From NCBI GenBank assembly GCA_022393335.1, contig JAJEKB010021387.1, positions 856,765 to 920,764 of the forward strand: 64,000 bases of DNA. Reading direction: 5' to 3'. Positions within the stretch are counted from its first letter, which is position 1, and the number at the start of each line of letters is the position of its first letter. Positions 23,307 to 34,058 of the stretch are shown in pieces. The notes below the pieces were generated by a model. It was not told the DNA's origin and did no database searches. It saw nothing but the letters and a program-made list of their open reading frames with translations. The position numbers and the translations under genes were made by a program. The DNA comes from Macrotrachela quadricornifera (taxonomy: Eukaryota; Rotifera; Eurotatoria; Philodinida; Philodinidae).

Positions 23307-23658
23307 AATGATAATACTTTGCATTTCAAGTTTCAATCATTTATTATGTTGTGTCAAAATACAAAATACACTATGATATGTAGCGTCAAAACTTCTACAA
23401 TTTACTTTAAAGATTAATTATCTAGTACATAAAATAAGCAAAAAAAAATTGTCTTGGTTTAGAATAAAAAGATCATGTTTTTAGAGCAGCGAAAACGGTC
23501 GTAGAGAATTTTACTTACTTTTGAAAACAAGAAATACACAATAGAATAAGGTTGATTAGGTAAATTGTAAAGCTTTTGGCGGTGCATATTATGGTATATT
23601 TTGTTTTTTAACACAACATAATAAATGATGGATGATTGAAATGCAAAGTATGATCATT
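23307..23658. mobile_element. Fold-back element A, copy 2 (diverged)
   Basis: The left arm 23307-23405 (ACTTTGCATTTCAAGTTTCA, TTTATTATGTTGTGT) is mirrored by the right arm about 23556-23658 (ACACAACATAATAAATGATG, TTGAAATGCAAAGT). The inner part CTACAATTTAC pairs with GTAAATTGTAAAG. Words such as GTAAATTGTA, TACACAATAGAATAAG and TATTTTGTTT correspond in order to GTAGATTGTA, TACACAATTGGAATAAG and TATTTTGTTT of the element at 4001-4253, so both belong to one family. About 150 bp separate the arms here. Confidence 0.65.
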
Positions 23659-24257
23659 GTATCTGCCTCACACCTTAGTTTACTTTCGCACAAAAATAAT
23701 TCAAATCCAGATTTTACTTTGATAATATTAGTAGAAGATTGGTTAAATAATACAGAAAAATAGAGTATCATATTCTCTATTACAAAATAAAAAAAGAAAC
23801 TCTTTCGATGATTCCATAAGAAATTGGTATAGCATCGTAACAACTTCTGGTACAACCTAAATGTATTCGTTTTAACTATAAATTCAATATCTCAAATATA
23901 CTTTGATCAAATCATCATTTCTCATAATAGCGACTCTTGATTCAGGCTTTTTTTTCGATTTATTCAAGCGAATTGTTTGAATAGTGACAAGAAAAGTGCT
24001 GGAAGACATGTGCAACCTAAGACGACAGCAAAATGATGACGTCAATGTTTTATTCATATGGTACACTATATTTACATAATGACACTAGAAATAATCATAC
24101 ATACATGTTTGGATATATATACATATATATCAATGAAGATAATTAACATAATCTTAACTATTCAAATTGAAAGCAAGATTTAAAATCTGAACGAGTAGAA
24201 GAACAATCTCTATAGCATTTTGGCATTTATAGGAAAACATTAATATTATAAAATAAT
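23659..24257. other. AT-rich intergenic DNA
   Basis: A short TATATATACATATATAT run lies at 24113-24129. No gene is seen; chance minus-strand frames only. Confidence 0.5.
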
Positions 24258-26036
24258 ATGGATCATTCACAACTGGAACAATCGTCCACCAATGATAATA
24301 GCAACAATACTACACAATGTATGCAAGTGCATGATTTTTATCTTTTAAATGAAGCTCAGATGTGCTTCAAGGAACGACAGGATAGGATAGCGGCCGATTT
24401 GTGTAAGTTAAACAGAGTTTGTCATGTTAAAATTTGATTCAAAACGTGTTTGTTCATGTCATTGATTATAGGTACGGAGGCATTAATTGTGCGAAAACTG
24501 AACAGGGTTGAGAAAATGCAAGAACTTTCACACCAAACAATTCCTGCACAATCAATAATGGTATCATCTCCTGACGATTATGGAACTCAAGCAGAATCTA
24601 AAGCAGGTGAGTTCAAAATGAATATTATGCATGAGAACTCAGTCGTAAATATCTCACATGCATTAGACTCATTGGTTAACCATGTTGTCACCATCACCGC
24701 TGGTCTATCTACTGAACTTCAAGAAGCTGAAAAAAGCGGAAACTCTGTTCAATCAGATATATCGCAATGGAAACGAGATCAGCTCAACGGGGACGTCACT
24801 GTTCTCTATGAGCAACCACAGTCAAAAAGCACATATCCAACTGGTCAATCGATCAGTAATACCATCGATCGAATGTTGAACAAGGCAATGGCCTGCCGGA
24901 CGAAAGAAGGTTTGGTAAATGGTTTGACGATGTCCTCGTTGCTGAACACGCTAGTAACACTAGACAACAATATAGATGTTCTCACCGATTTCACAAGCAC
25001 TGCCATAGGTGGAATTGAAGTCAAGCTGATAAGAATCAACAGTGGTGGAGCAAAAGGTCAGTCAGGAGCGTCAGTCTTTCTCGCTCAAGACGAATCCGGC
25101 GCAATATTGGCAGTGACTAAGATCTTCCCACAGCCTGAAGAGCTTGTTCGAGAATTGTCGTCATTAGAACGGCTCCGATCAACCGAATTCACTCGCTTCA
25201 CTGTTCCGAATCCTTTGGCGACGGCATTGGTGAACGACGGTTCGAATATCTCTGGTATTCTCGTCTCGGAAGTAGCGCAAGGTCAGACAATTGCAGATCT
25301 CATCGTTGCATTGGGTAATTCAACAATGGTCACTGAAAGAGCTGTGGCATGGGCGACCTTGGAACAAGCAGTGATTGACACGGCTTGTGCTCTTGCAGAA
25401 TTACACACATTGCCTCTCGGATCTGGTGGGTCAGTATCAGACAGCTATTTGAATTTTCATATCGATCTGTTACGGCATCTGGTCTCAGTGGTCGCTAAGG
25501 ATCCAGCAATCTACGAAGAAATTGGTTGCCTTAATATCGATGAACTCGAACGACGAGTGGATGACGTGATACAGAAGTGCCGATCTGAAGTCAGTATCTC
25601 TGCGCTTGTTCACGGAGATGCGCATCCAGGTAACTTCTTCTGGCACCCGTCTGCAGGTATTACATTCATCGACACGCCAACATTTCACTACTCGATGGAT
25701 TCAGACGGTGGACCTATTGCCGCTCCCGAGCGCGACATCTCTAATTTTGTCCAGCGTTTGGCTTACTTTTGTCGGCAGGCCGTTGTGAACGAAGATGAAA
25801 CATGGATACTTCAACGCATCTTCGTGTGTGCCTATCGCCTCTATGGAGGTGCCACTTTGAGCGAAAGCAAACTCCAAATGTTCGGAACGCGGAGCGTGCT
25901 CAATAAGCTAATAGAGACTGGAAAGCGTCTGCGATATGTGTGTCCCGACAATGTAAAAGAAGATCTCGGTAGTGCTCAGTCTGATTTGGAAGCCGATATT
26001 GTTTTATTAAAACAAGCACTTGGTTGGATATTCTGA
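24258..26036 (+). CDS. Aminoglycoside-phosphotransferase-fold (APH) kinase with long N-terminal extension
   Basis: Exons 24258-24402 and 24472-26036, joined across a 69-bp intron (GTAAGT...ATTATAG, phase 1), give 569 residues; exon 1 supplies MDHSQLEQSS and a Gln-rich start. Residues about 1-215 have no clear domain (helical, Ser/Gln rich). From about 230 the protein-kinase-like APH fold begins: a GG.GQSGASVFLA loop resembling the nucleotide-binding loop, AVTKIF with the likely ATP Lys, the catalytic Brenner motif HGDAHPGN with Asp 431 and Asn 436, and FIDT with Asp 449 as the probable metal ligand. Such enzymes phosphorylate small molecules (aminoglycosides, choline, sugars, methylthioribose); the substrate here cannot be read. 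GC is visibly higher than in the flanks and the body is one exon, which suggests acquisition from bacteria followed by gain of an intron-split 5' exon. AATAAA at 26161. Confidence 0.8.
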
Positions 26037-26160
26037 CAATGAGTGACAAAGCCAAAGAATTCAGTCAATTTTATTTATCAAGTATTGAGTAAAGTCACTT
26101 GCTAACGGATCTTTCTGCATACGATATATGGCACTTATTAATGATATTATCATTGTAATC

Positions 26161-26166
26161 AATAAA
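26161..26166 (+). promoter_or_regulatory. Poly(A) signal for the APH-fold kinase gene
   Basis: AATAAA 125 nt after the stop codon. Confidence 0.45.
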
Positions 26167-26553
26167 AACGAAATGTATATGACATTATAACTGAGCTATA
26201 TTGATATGTATCTTTTCATAGAGTAGTATTATCAATTGTTTATATTTCTACAATAATTTTTCTTTTACATCAACCTTTAAAGAGAAATTATATGTTAATC
26301 TTTCATTTTTCTTATTGTTCCTCACAAAATCACAGCCTGAATGTATAAAATGAACGCATTCTATATAAAGACGAAATGAAAACATAAATAGTTATATTTA
26401 AAGAAAAAAATCTGATTAATCCGCCATTTATTTTAAAATTCTTTTCTCCATGACTATTGGGTTAGGTGATCAAAGCCTGTCTTGCCATTCCGTCTCTGTT
26501 ATGCATTGATTTTGCTATGAAAAAGATCATTTGAGAGAGAGTGTAAAATTTGT
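26167..26553. other. AT-rich intergenic DNA
   Basis: No gene is seen between the kinase gene and the first palindromic element. Confidence 0.5.
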
Positions 26554-26695
26554 GAATGTAATGCTCTTCGCCGAAAACAAGATCGTCGAAAACTAACATC
26601 GCCGAATCGACGTGGAGACGCACCGTAAATTTCCACGTCGATTCGGCGATGTCAGTTTTCGACGATCTTGTTTTCGGCGAAGAGTATACATACCG
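26554..26695. mobile_element. 142-bp palindromic element C, copy 1
   Basis: GAATGTAATGCTCTTCGCCG begins it and GAAGAGTATACATACCG ends it. The arms (through CGAAAACAAGATCGTCGAAA and CATCGCCGAATCGACGTGGA) are reverse complements with only two or three mismatches around a loop of about 14 nt. It would form a near-perfect 60-bp hairpin. GC is far higher than in the surroundings. An identical copy lies at 27289-27430. No protein is encoded; I infer a recently moved non-autonomous element. Confidence 0.85.
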
Positions 26696-26879
26696 CTATG
26701 TCTGCACTTATCAACGTAAATAGAATCAGGAATCAAAATTACTGTAGAAAGAGTTAAAAAAATAAAGTATGCTACATAGTTCAGCAAAGAAAACAAAAAA
26801 ATACAGACGGGACACTGATTTATTGGCATCATAGGCCCAAAATAACAAGTGTAGTTGGATCCGCGGTCATCATCATACA

Positions 26880-27060
26880 TGTCGCGTTTCTAGAAACCGT
26901 GAAAGACCGCAATACTCAATACCGCGGTTATCGTTAAGTACATCGCGATATTTAGTACCGTGGTTTCCACTGAGCACACCATGCTATATGAAACCGTCCA
27001 TAACCATGATATTTAAAACCGCGGCTATTCTGATGATACCGCGATTTCCTTCGGAAATTT
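26880..27060. repeat. Cluster of ACCGCGGT-type words
   Basis: CCGCGG and one-mismatch forms (ACCGTGGT, ACCGCGAT, AACCGTGA, AACCGTCC) recur about nine times at 12-25 bp spacing, mostly after AATA or AAA. This is a palindromic word cluster like those at 5780-6195 and 52195-52570. Confidence 0.6.
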
Positions 27061-27288
27061 TTTTCATGGCCAGGTGTCCGACTATTGGTCCATAGCCCGG
27101 ATTTTGACAATATTTTCATGAGATCCTTATGAATTCTGATTGGATCCCATGAGAATCCTTATAGTTAGGTATGGAAAAAGTGCACAGCATTTTTGTAATC
27201 GATATATCTCTGCGACCAGTTAAGTAATTTCAGTAAGTCAATAATCATTTTAAAGAACATTTGAAACTATGCCTATGGTGTAAAAATC

Positions 27289-27430
27289 GAATGTAATGCT
27301 CTTCGCCGAAAACAAGATCGTCGAAAACTAACATCGCCGAATCGACGTGGAGACGCACCGTAAATTTCCACGTCGATTCGGCGATGTCAGTTTTCGACGA
27401 TCTTGTTTTCGGCGAAGAGTATACATACCG
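27289..27430. mobile_element. 142-bp palindromic element C, copy 2
   Basis: Base-for-base the same as 26554-26695 as far as I can compare, including the CACCG loop region and both ends, while flanks on both sides differ. Same orientation, 593 bp apart. I see no convincing target-site duplication. Confidence 0.85.
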
Positions 27431-27475
27431 ACATAGCTAATGGTAGTTAGGTGTAAATGTATGCAGATAATTAAA

Positions 27476-27610
27476 CAGATGGATAGATAGACAGATAAGT
27501 AGATAAATACTTCGATAGATAGTCAAGTACATAGATGATCAGATAGATAGTTAGGGAAATAGTTAGATCTATAGATAGGTAGATATCTGAGTAGGTAGAT
27601 ATAGAGGTAA
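27476..27610. repeat. Degenerate GATA microsatellite
   Basis: AGATAGATAGACAGATAAGT and similar 4-nt GATA/GACA words run for about 130 bp. The minus-strand frame of repeated LSIYLSI residues over it is an artefact. Confidence 0.85.
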
Positions 27611-28726
27611 ACAGATGTACATCGATGGAAAGAAATTTTTCAAAAAAGAAACGCGCTCTTAAAAACCGCGATATTCCGAAGATGCATTGATGGCCTGATC
27701 CTGTGATAAAAAAAAACGCGTTTTCTATGAACGCGGTTTTTTGTAAAATTTTTTTGTGAGAGGGGTTGGAACTCGATCGAATTCTAACAGCAGAATCCAA
27801 CGAGATTCCATATATATTTTCATAGGCGCACAATAATCAAATTTAGTTTGTTTTCTAATAAAATTTTATAATACGCTGAGAAAATATTATCTATCGATTT
27901 TGGTCAAATTTAATCATGACAAAAATCAGGATGGTATAATTTTAAAGTATTCCATCATATTACATACGCAATAATCAGACCATTCCTTTTTATAGAGAAA
28001 GCTTTTCTTATCCTTTATAATCGAATATTAAATCTTAAATATTACTTAATACAATAATATTAAAGTTACGTTATTGCAACACTTTTTATAGATTCATCAT
28101 TAATTATATGATAGAACATACTTTGAAAAAAGAGTATTTTGATAGATTAGGTAGATATTTATCAAAAATCGATGTTTTACTCTATAGCTTTTTTTCTTTT
28201 AGATTCTATCAAACATATTTATTGATGTGGTGAATGTAATAGTCATTTTTTGCAGAATAAAAATATTTGAATAATGAAGTTGTACTGAATTTATCATGGA
28301 AGAATATCTTCATTTCAATCACCGAATAATATATATATATATATATACTTTGAAAATTATAGGTCTGGGTTGACGATTTCGATAAGTAACAACATGAATT
28401 TTAGCTGTTTTAGTATTATATATGTTGGCACCCTTTTTATTTGATATTATTCTTATTTTAAGAGATATTAATGATATTTTTATTAAACATTTAACAGATC
28501 GTGTCGATCGGTCTTTTTTTGTTTAATGTTTTCTCTAAGTATTAGAATGGGTTTCATTTTTCATTAATTAAGTGGTATGAGCATATGCGGACAACAGAAT
28601 ATATCTGCTGTTCATCTATGTGATGATAACAAAAAGAAAATATTTTATCTATTTAGATCTTATTTGTTATATATTCACTACTCACCTTTTCTTTTAATTA
28701 TCAGTATATTTTAACTATTGTTTCAT
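27611..28726. other. AT-rich intergenic DNA
   Basis: No gene. An AACGCG pair of words lies at 27650-27745. A (TA)n run lies at 28329-28347. Confidence 0.5.
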
Positions 28727-28732
28727 TTTATT
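28727..28732 (-). promoter_or_regulatory. Poly(A) signal for the small secreted Cys-rich protein
   Basis: TTTATT on the plus strand (AATAAA on minus) about 100 nt past the stop codon at 28830. Confidence 0.4.
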
Positions 28733-28829
28733 TTTTATTATATCTTGATTAATCTTTATAAGTGATAGACAAAGAATAGATACTTCTCGAGAGTACATAT
28801 TGTGATAAAATCTTTCTGTTGCATATTTG

Positions 28830-29081
28830 CTAGTTTTGTTGACCTGCACACGCTTCGCAAATGTTAATTGTTCCATTTCTATGACTCTGATTACAATGCC
28901 ATAAGAATTTCGGGCTATACTTTGAGCATGTATCGCATTTAAACCATTTTGGAAATGTATTTTTATAAATTATATCATATTGTTCATGATCGTACAACTT
29001 GAGAGGATGTCCTTCCGGACATAATAGATTTACAGCATCTATGAAGAACAAAATAAAGAGAACGAAAATGACCAATTTCAT
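28830..29081 (-). CDS. Small secreted Cys-rich, probably zinc-binding protein
   Basis: 83 residues from the ATG at 29081. Residues 1-19 form a signal peptide (MKLVIFVLFILFFIDAVNLL). The mature part has an ordered set of metal-ligand-like residues: C-x3-H-x6-H, then C-x2-C (CDTC), then W-H-C, then H, and finally C-x2-C (CEAC) near the end. That spacing resembles a C1/DC1-like or RING-like double zinc site, here in a secreted protein. A following CxxC spacing of this type is frequent in bdelloid small proteins as I recall. It lies 200 bp beyond the 3' end of the F-box/LRR gene on the same strand and is read as an independent gene. Confidence 0.65.
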   Translation of the reverse strand: MKLVIFVLFILFFIDAVNLLCPEGHPLKLYDHEQYDIIYKNTFPKWFKCDTCSKYSPKFLWHCNQSHRNGTINICEACAGQQN

Positions 29082-29278
29082 TAACAAGTGCTAAAAGAAT
29101 CGATGTGAATAATAGAAGTGGATAAATACATGTAAGACATAGTAATAGAAAAAAGTTCGAAAATATAGAAGAAGAAAAATCGATTGGTGCTCGTTGTGCT
29201 ATTCTTCACCACATGTTTTTCCTCACAATTGTCCTTAATCTCCTGTAAGGTGTGAAGTCTTGTCGATGAAAAATAATT

Positions 29279-32200
29279 TCAAAAAAAAATGAAAAATATT
29301 TTGTCAGTCTTCTTACCGGTAAAATCAAACTGGATTGATGTCTAAAAACAACTTGGTTAAATGTTTGAACGAAATTAATAGAAAAAAATATGATATACCG
29401 TTCTATTTTGTTGAGCATCTGTCAGACATTTTATTCCTATTGGTCCAATATTGTTTCCACGAAGTTTGAGTGTCGAAAGTGTCTACAACAAATTCCAAAA
29501 TACAGGTAATCATAATTTCATTATCATCAATTTTACCTGATTATATTTTAATGCGTCAGCAAGGTGAGAAGCTCCATCATCCCCAATTTGATTAGCTCGA
29601 AGATCCAAGTTAACAATTTTCTATTATCATGCTCGAATACAAATAAGATTTATTTCAAGTAATCATGATCAATACCGTTGACTCTCTTATGAACGCAGCT
29701 AGCAATTGAGCACCTCTATCGCTTATCTTATTTGTAATAAGACTAATAGTTTCAAATTTCTGGAAATATAGAAGACAAATTCTTCTTGCAAAAAAGAGCA
29801 TTTAATCATTACGTCAAATTTTCGCAAAAGAGATGACATCCATTCCATGAAATTATCTCCTATTCCATAGAAGTTCAGCCTAAGTGTGGTATTATTCTAG
29901 AATATAATTCAAAATAAGCAAGAATAACATGAAATATCCATGAAATACATATTTGTTAGGAATATCCATAGCATTTGAAATAGCTGAACATTCTGAAGTC
30001 TTATTTTCCTGCAGTCGGAGACAGACAAGCGATGATCTCATCGTATTATTTTTCAGGACATTGATAAAGTATTGTGCTCCTTGGTCACCAATTTGATTCT
30101 TCCGAAGATCTAAGCTAGTAAGTACCTATAAAAGAATAAAGTAAACTCAAATAGAATAGGATCACTACTGATTACTTGATTAGTTTCTATAACGCGAGCA
30201 AAATATTCAGCTCCTTGATCTTCGATTTTGTTGTCTCGAAGATTGATACTAGTCAAACTCTGCAGGCAGAAAAAGAAGACGATGGTAAAAAGTAAATTAT
30301 TGATATATACCGGATGATCTCGTATAGCTTCAGCTAGATATCGTGCACCTCTATTTCCGATTTTATTACAGTCAAGATCGAGTTCACTTAATGTCTAGTG
30401 TGGGATAGTGTGAAAGAATGACAGTGATCGAGATAGGTAAGAAATGTCTACCTGAACTTTGTGCAAAGCGTTAGCGAGATACTTTGCCCCTTGATTTCCG
30501 ATATCATTGCATCCCAAATCTAATCGTTGTAATTTCTGTAATGAACAAAATCAACATTAAACGAAAATAATCATGCTCTTTTACTATATGCGTTTCTAAC
30601 ATATGAGCAATACATTGCGCACCTTGATCACGGATATTGTTTCCACAGAGATCGAGCTTAACGATAGCCTATGATTGAAATAAAGAAGTAACAAGTCGAC
30701 AGAAAAATATTTAATCAGTAATAAATACCTGATGATATCTTAATACACGTTTCAAATAATATACTCCTTGAGTTCCAATTGCATTACCACGGAGAAGGAG
30801 TTCGTTTAGTTCCTAGTTTGAAACATCGTCACAAGTGAGGTTCATTGAAATACGTGATGAACACTGACCTTTTGATTAAGCAAAACATCAGCGAGATAAC
30901 AGAATTCTTCCTCTTGTATCCCATAATGAATGAACCATAATTCAGTTAGAGTCTAGATTATATGAATGTACATTAGAAACCAATGATCGGTTAAATTTAC
31001 TGTCGTATTTCGTAAGGCAGTGCTGATATATTCTACTATTGTGTGTCCTATCTTTTCCGATGTGTCTTCGTAACTGTTATCGTGTGGTAACATGTGTAAA
31101 TATGTTAGGTTCTATATTAAGAGATAGTTGCAGAAGAATACGTTGAAAACTAATCATACTTTGTGATTTTGTATGAATACAAGACATTCTACCAGTACAC
31201 ATAAACTACTAGGGTTGTATGTTACCCGAAGATCTGTAAGTGTCTTAAAAAGAAAGTTTACAAGTAAAGAGTATATAAATGAGAAGGTAAAACTTACCGT
31301 ATTCCTTAACACTAAGTCAGCAAGACTTTTCATACCCTCATCCCTAATATAATTTTCTGATAGATTTAGTACATTCAGAGTCTATAAACAATAAAGATAT
31401 GAATAAGTAGAAATCTTAGAAGATATTTACCATGTTTTTCTCTAACACATCAGCCAAATACTTTGCTCCTCTGTCACTGATCCTGTTTATCGCTAAGTTT
31501 AGTCGACGAAGAGACTATGTAAAATAAAGATAAGTGAGTGATGAAACAGCAATTGATATTTACTGTATTCGTTTTTAGCCAATCAGTGATCAATTTCACC
31601 CCGTAATCTGATATATCATTGTGCGATAAGTCGATTTTTGTTATCACCTGTAAGAAGAGATAAGATTGAAACACTAGTAATCAAAACGATTGATCGACAT
31701 AAAATGACGTAGTGACACTTGCACAAGATTTCATACTTGTATATGGCATGAACGAAAATGGTCAATACTTACCGTATTATTTCGTAGAACGTCGAATAAA
31801 TGCTGAACTCCATCACAATCAATTTTATTAGATGGAAGATTTAGGGTGTGTCGAGTCTATTTCATGTTATAACTATAAATATATATCACAATGAAAAAAT
31901 TTCCAGTAACCTTTTTTCTTTTAATGTTAGCAATCTTTTCAATGAATTCATCCGAATTATTTCTCTTGTCGCTGATGTAGAATCTCGTCAGGGTCTATGG
32001 AAAAAAGTATTTATCAAGTAAACAAAGTAATGGTAGGCAAACACTAACTGTATTATTTCGCAACATATCACGCAGATCTTTTACTCCATCATATCTAATA
32101 TCGTTTGATCGTAAATCGAGAGCTTGGAGAGTCTACATTATATAGAATGAATGTATAGTACAAATCAAAGGTAAACATTACGCACAGTATTAGTTCGCAA

Positions 32201-34058
32201 AACATCAGCGATATACTTAATTCCTTCATTTCCAATTTTATTTGATCGAAGATTAAGTTCTCGAAGAGTCTACATTACAGAGAGGATATGAAATATAAAT
32301 ATGAAATGTAACTGACAGTGTTATTTTGCAAAGCATCAGCAATATATTTAGCTCCTTTATCTCCGATTTGATTGAATTGAAGATCTAATTTTGTAATTTT
32401 CTAAGTGGAAAATATAATATTTAAATTTGAAAGTAATATCGAATAAAATAAAATTACCTTATTGTTTTGTATCTGAAAATATGCTTTCATAGCAACAGCA
32501 TCGCATTTGTCATTACTTTTCACATCAAAATGAACAAGTTTCTATATAGATAACATGTTTAAATATATGAATAAATATGACAATTACATTTTTCTTTTGA
32601 AATAATTCGTAGAGACGTTCTAACGTTGTATCACTAATTTGATTGAAACTAAGATCGAGTACTCGTAGTGTCTGAAAAGAAAAAGAATAATCATTTTTAA
32701 AGTGAAATAATTTAATATATCGAATTACCATATTATTTTTTAAAGCACTAGCCACACATAGTGCACCTTGATCTCCGATATGATTGCTTCTGAGGTTCAG
32801 CTTGATTAATTTCTATGTGTAGACGTAATGAAAAAGAAACATATTTTGTTTCATAAAATTCGAATTTCAATTTTTATGACGACAATAGTAGCTCATTACC
32901 TTTTTGTTCCGCAATGAATCAGCTAGAAGTCGTGCGCCTTCACTTCCAATCTGGTTTTCACTTAGAGTTAGTGACGTGAGTGTCTATTTTTTTTCGAAAA
33001 ATAGAAAATGCATTACCAAACAGGTAGAAATAGAAAACTTACTGAAATGTTCATTAGAGCTTCAGCAAGAAGCCGTGCACCTTCTTCTTGAATGTTATTA
33101 TTGCTCAAATAAATATGATTAATTGTCTATAGAATGATTTCTATATTGGTTTCACTTGAATAATATGAATGATAGACTTACCTTATTGGTTCGAAATAGA
33201 TCGCATAAATATTGTATTCCTTTGACTCCGATTCGATTACCACTAAGTTGAAGCGAAGCAACGGTCTTATTTTGTAAGGCCTTAGTTAAATTTCCTATAC
33301 TTTCGTCATCGATGTCATTATCCTGCAGAAAAAGCTGACGAATTATCTATACAATAAAGATGAATCGATTTTTAGAAAATAGAATAGAGATAGTTGATAT
33401 AACCAGATTGTGTTCTAACGAATTGCATAGATATTTTATCCCAAGACTTCCAAATTGATTTTTTCCCAAATCCAATGCAATAAGTGCCTACAAATGACAA
33501 ATCAGTTACGATAAATTGAGCAAAGACAGAAAATAGATGAATAATTACTTTATTAGTTTTGATCGATTCAGCTATATGAAATGCACCCACTTCCCCAAAT
33601 TTATTGTTTGCCAAATAAATGCGTTGAATGATCTGTATAACATTTAATAAAAATAGATTGTCACGAATAGGCAAAGTGAGTTTAAAGAAATACCATGTTA
33701 TTACGTAATGCGTCGCTTAAATGTTGTGCTCCTATAGGTCCAATTTGATTTCCTCCGAGATTAAGTGATATCAACGTCTTTTTTTTAAATGGAGCGATAC
33801 AAAAACGAAATAGTTGGAAATAACTATATTACCGTATTGTTTCGTAAAAACTCTGCAATGTATCGTATACCTTCTTCTTCAATATCATTATTTTCCAAAT
33901 TAATATTCCTGATTGTCTATATAATGATAATGATGTATTTAATTGTATCCATAATAAGCAGGTTTGTTAGTTACCGTTATATTTCGTAAGGCATACGCCA
34001 AATATTTCATACCGTGCGGTCCCATATTCATACCTTTGAAATTTAGCTTTGCCAATGT
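29279..34058 (-). repeat. LRR exon array of the F-box gene (exon coordinates)
   Basis: Exons in coding order: 33975-34058, 33833-33916, 33694-33777, 33549-33632, 33404-33487, 33182-33346 (two repeats fused), 33043-33126, 32900-32983, 32729-32812, 32588-32671, 32458-32541, 32317-32400, 32186-32269, 32049-32132, 31911-31994, 31773-31856, 31564-31647, 31431-31514, 31298-31381, 31160-31243, 31001-31111 (nine extra codons), 30869-30952, 30729-30812, 30585-30668, 30452-30535, 30311-30394, 30176-30259, 29949-30125 (one good plus one decayed repeat), 29813-29896, 29676-29759, 29537-29620, 29399-29482, 29279-29341. All junctions are phase 0. Most exons start with codons for T-L or K-L and end in N-N-T or similar, so the splice sites fall at the same place in each repeat. 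Introns of 87 and 125 bp (after 32900 and 31773) are the exceptions; intron 1 is 138 bp. Confidence 0.85.

Noticed and set aside
27471..27833. 120-codon minus-strand frame
   Set aside because: Half of it is translation of the GATA microsatellite.
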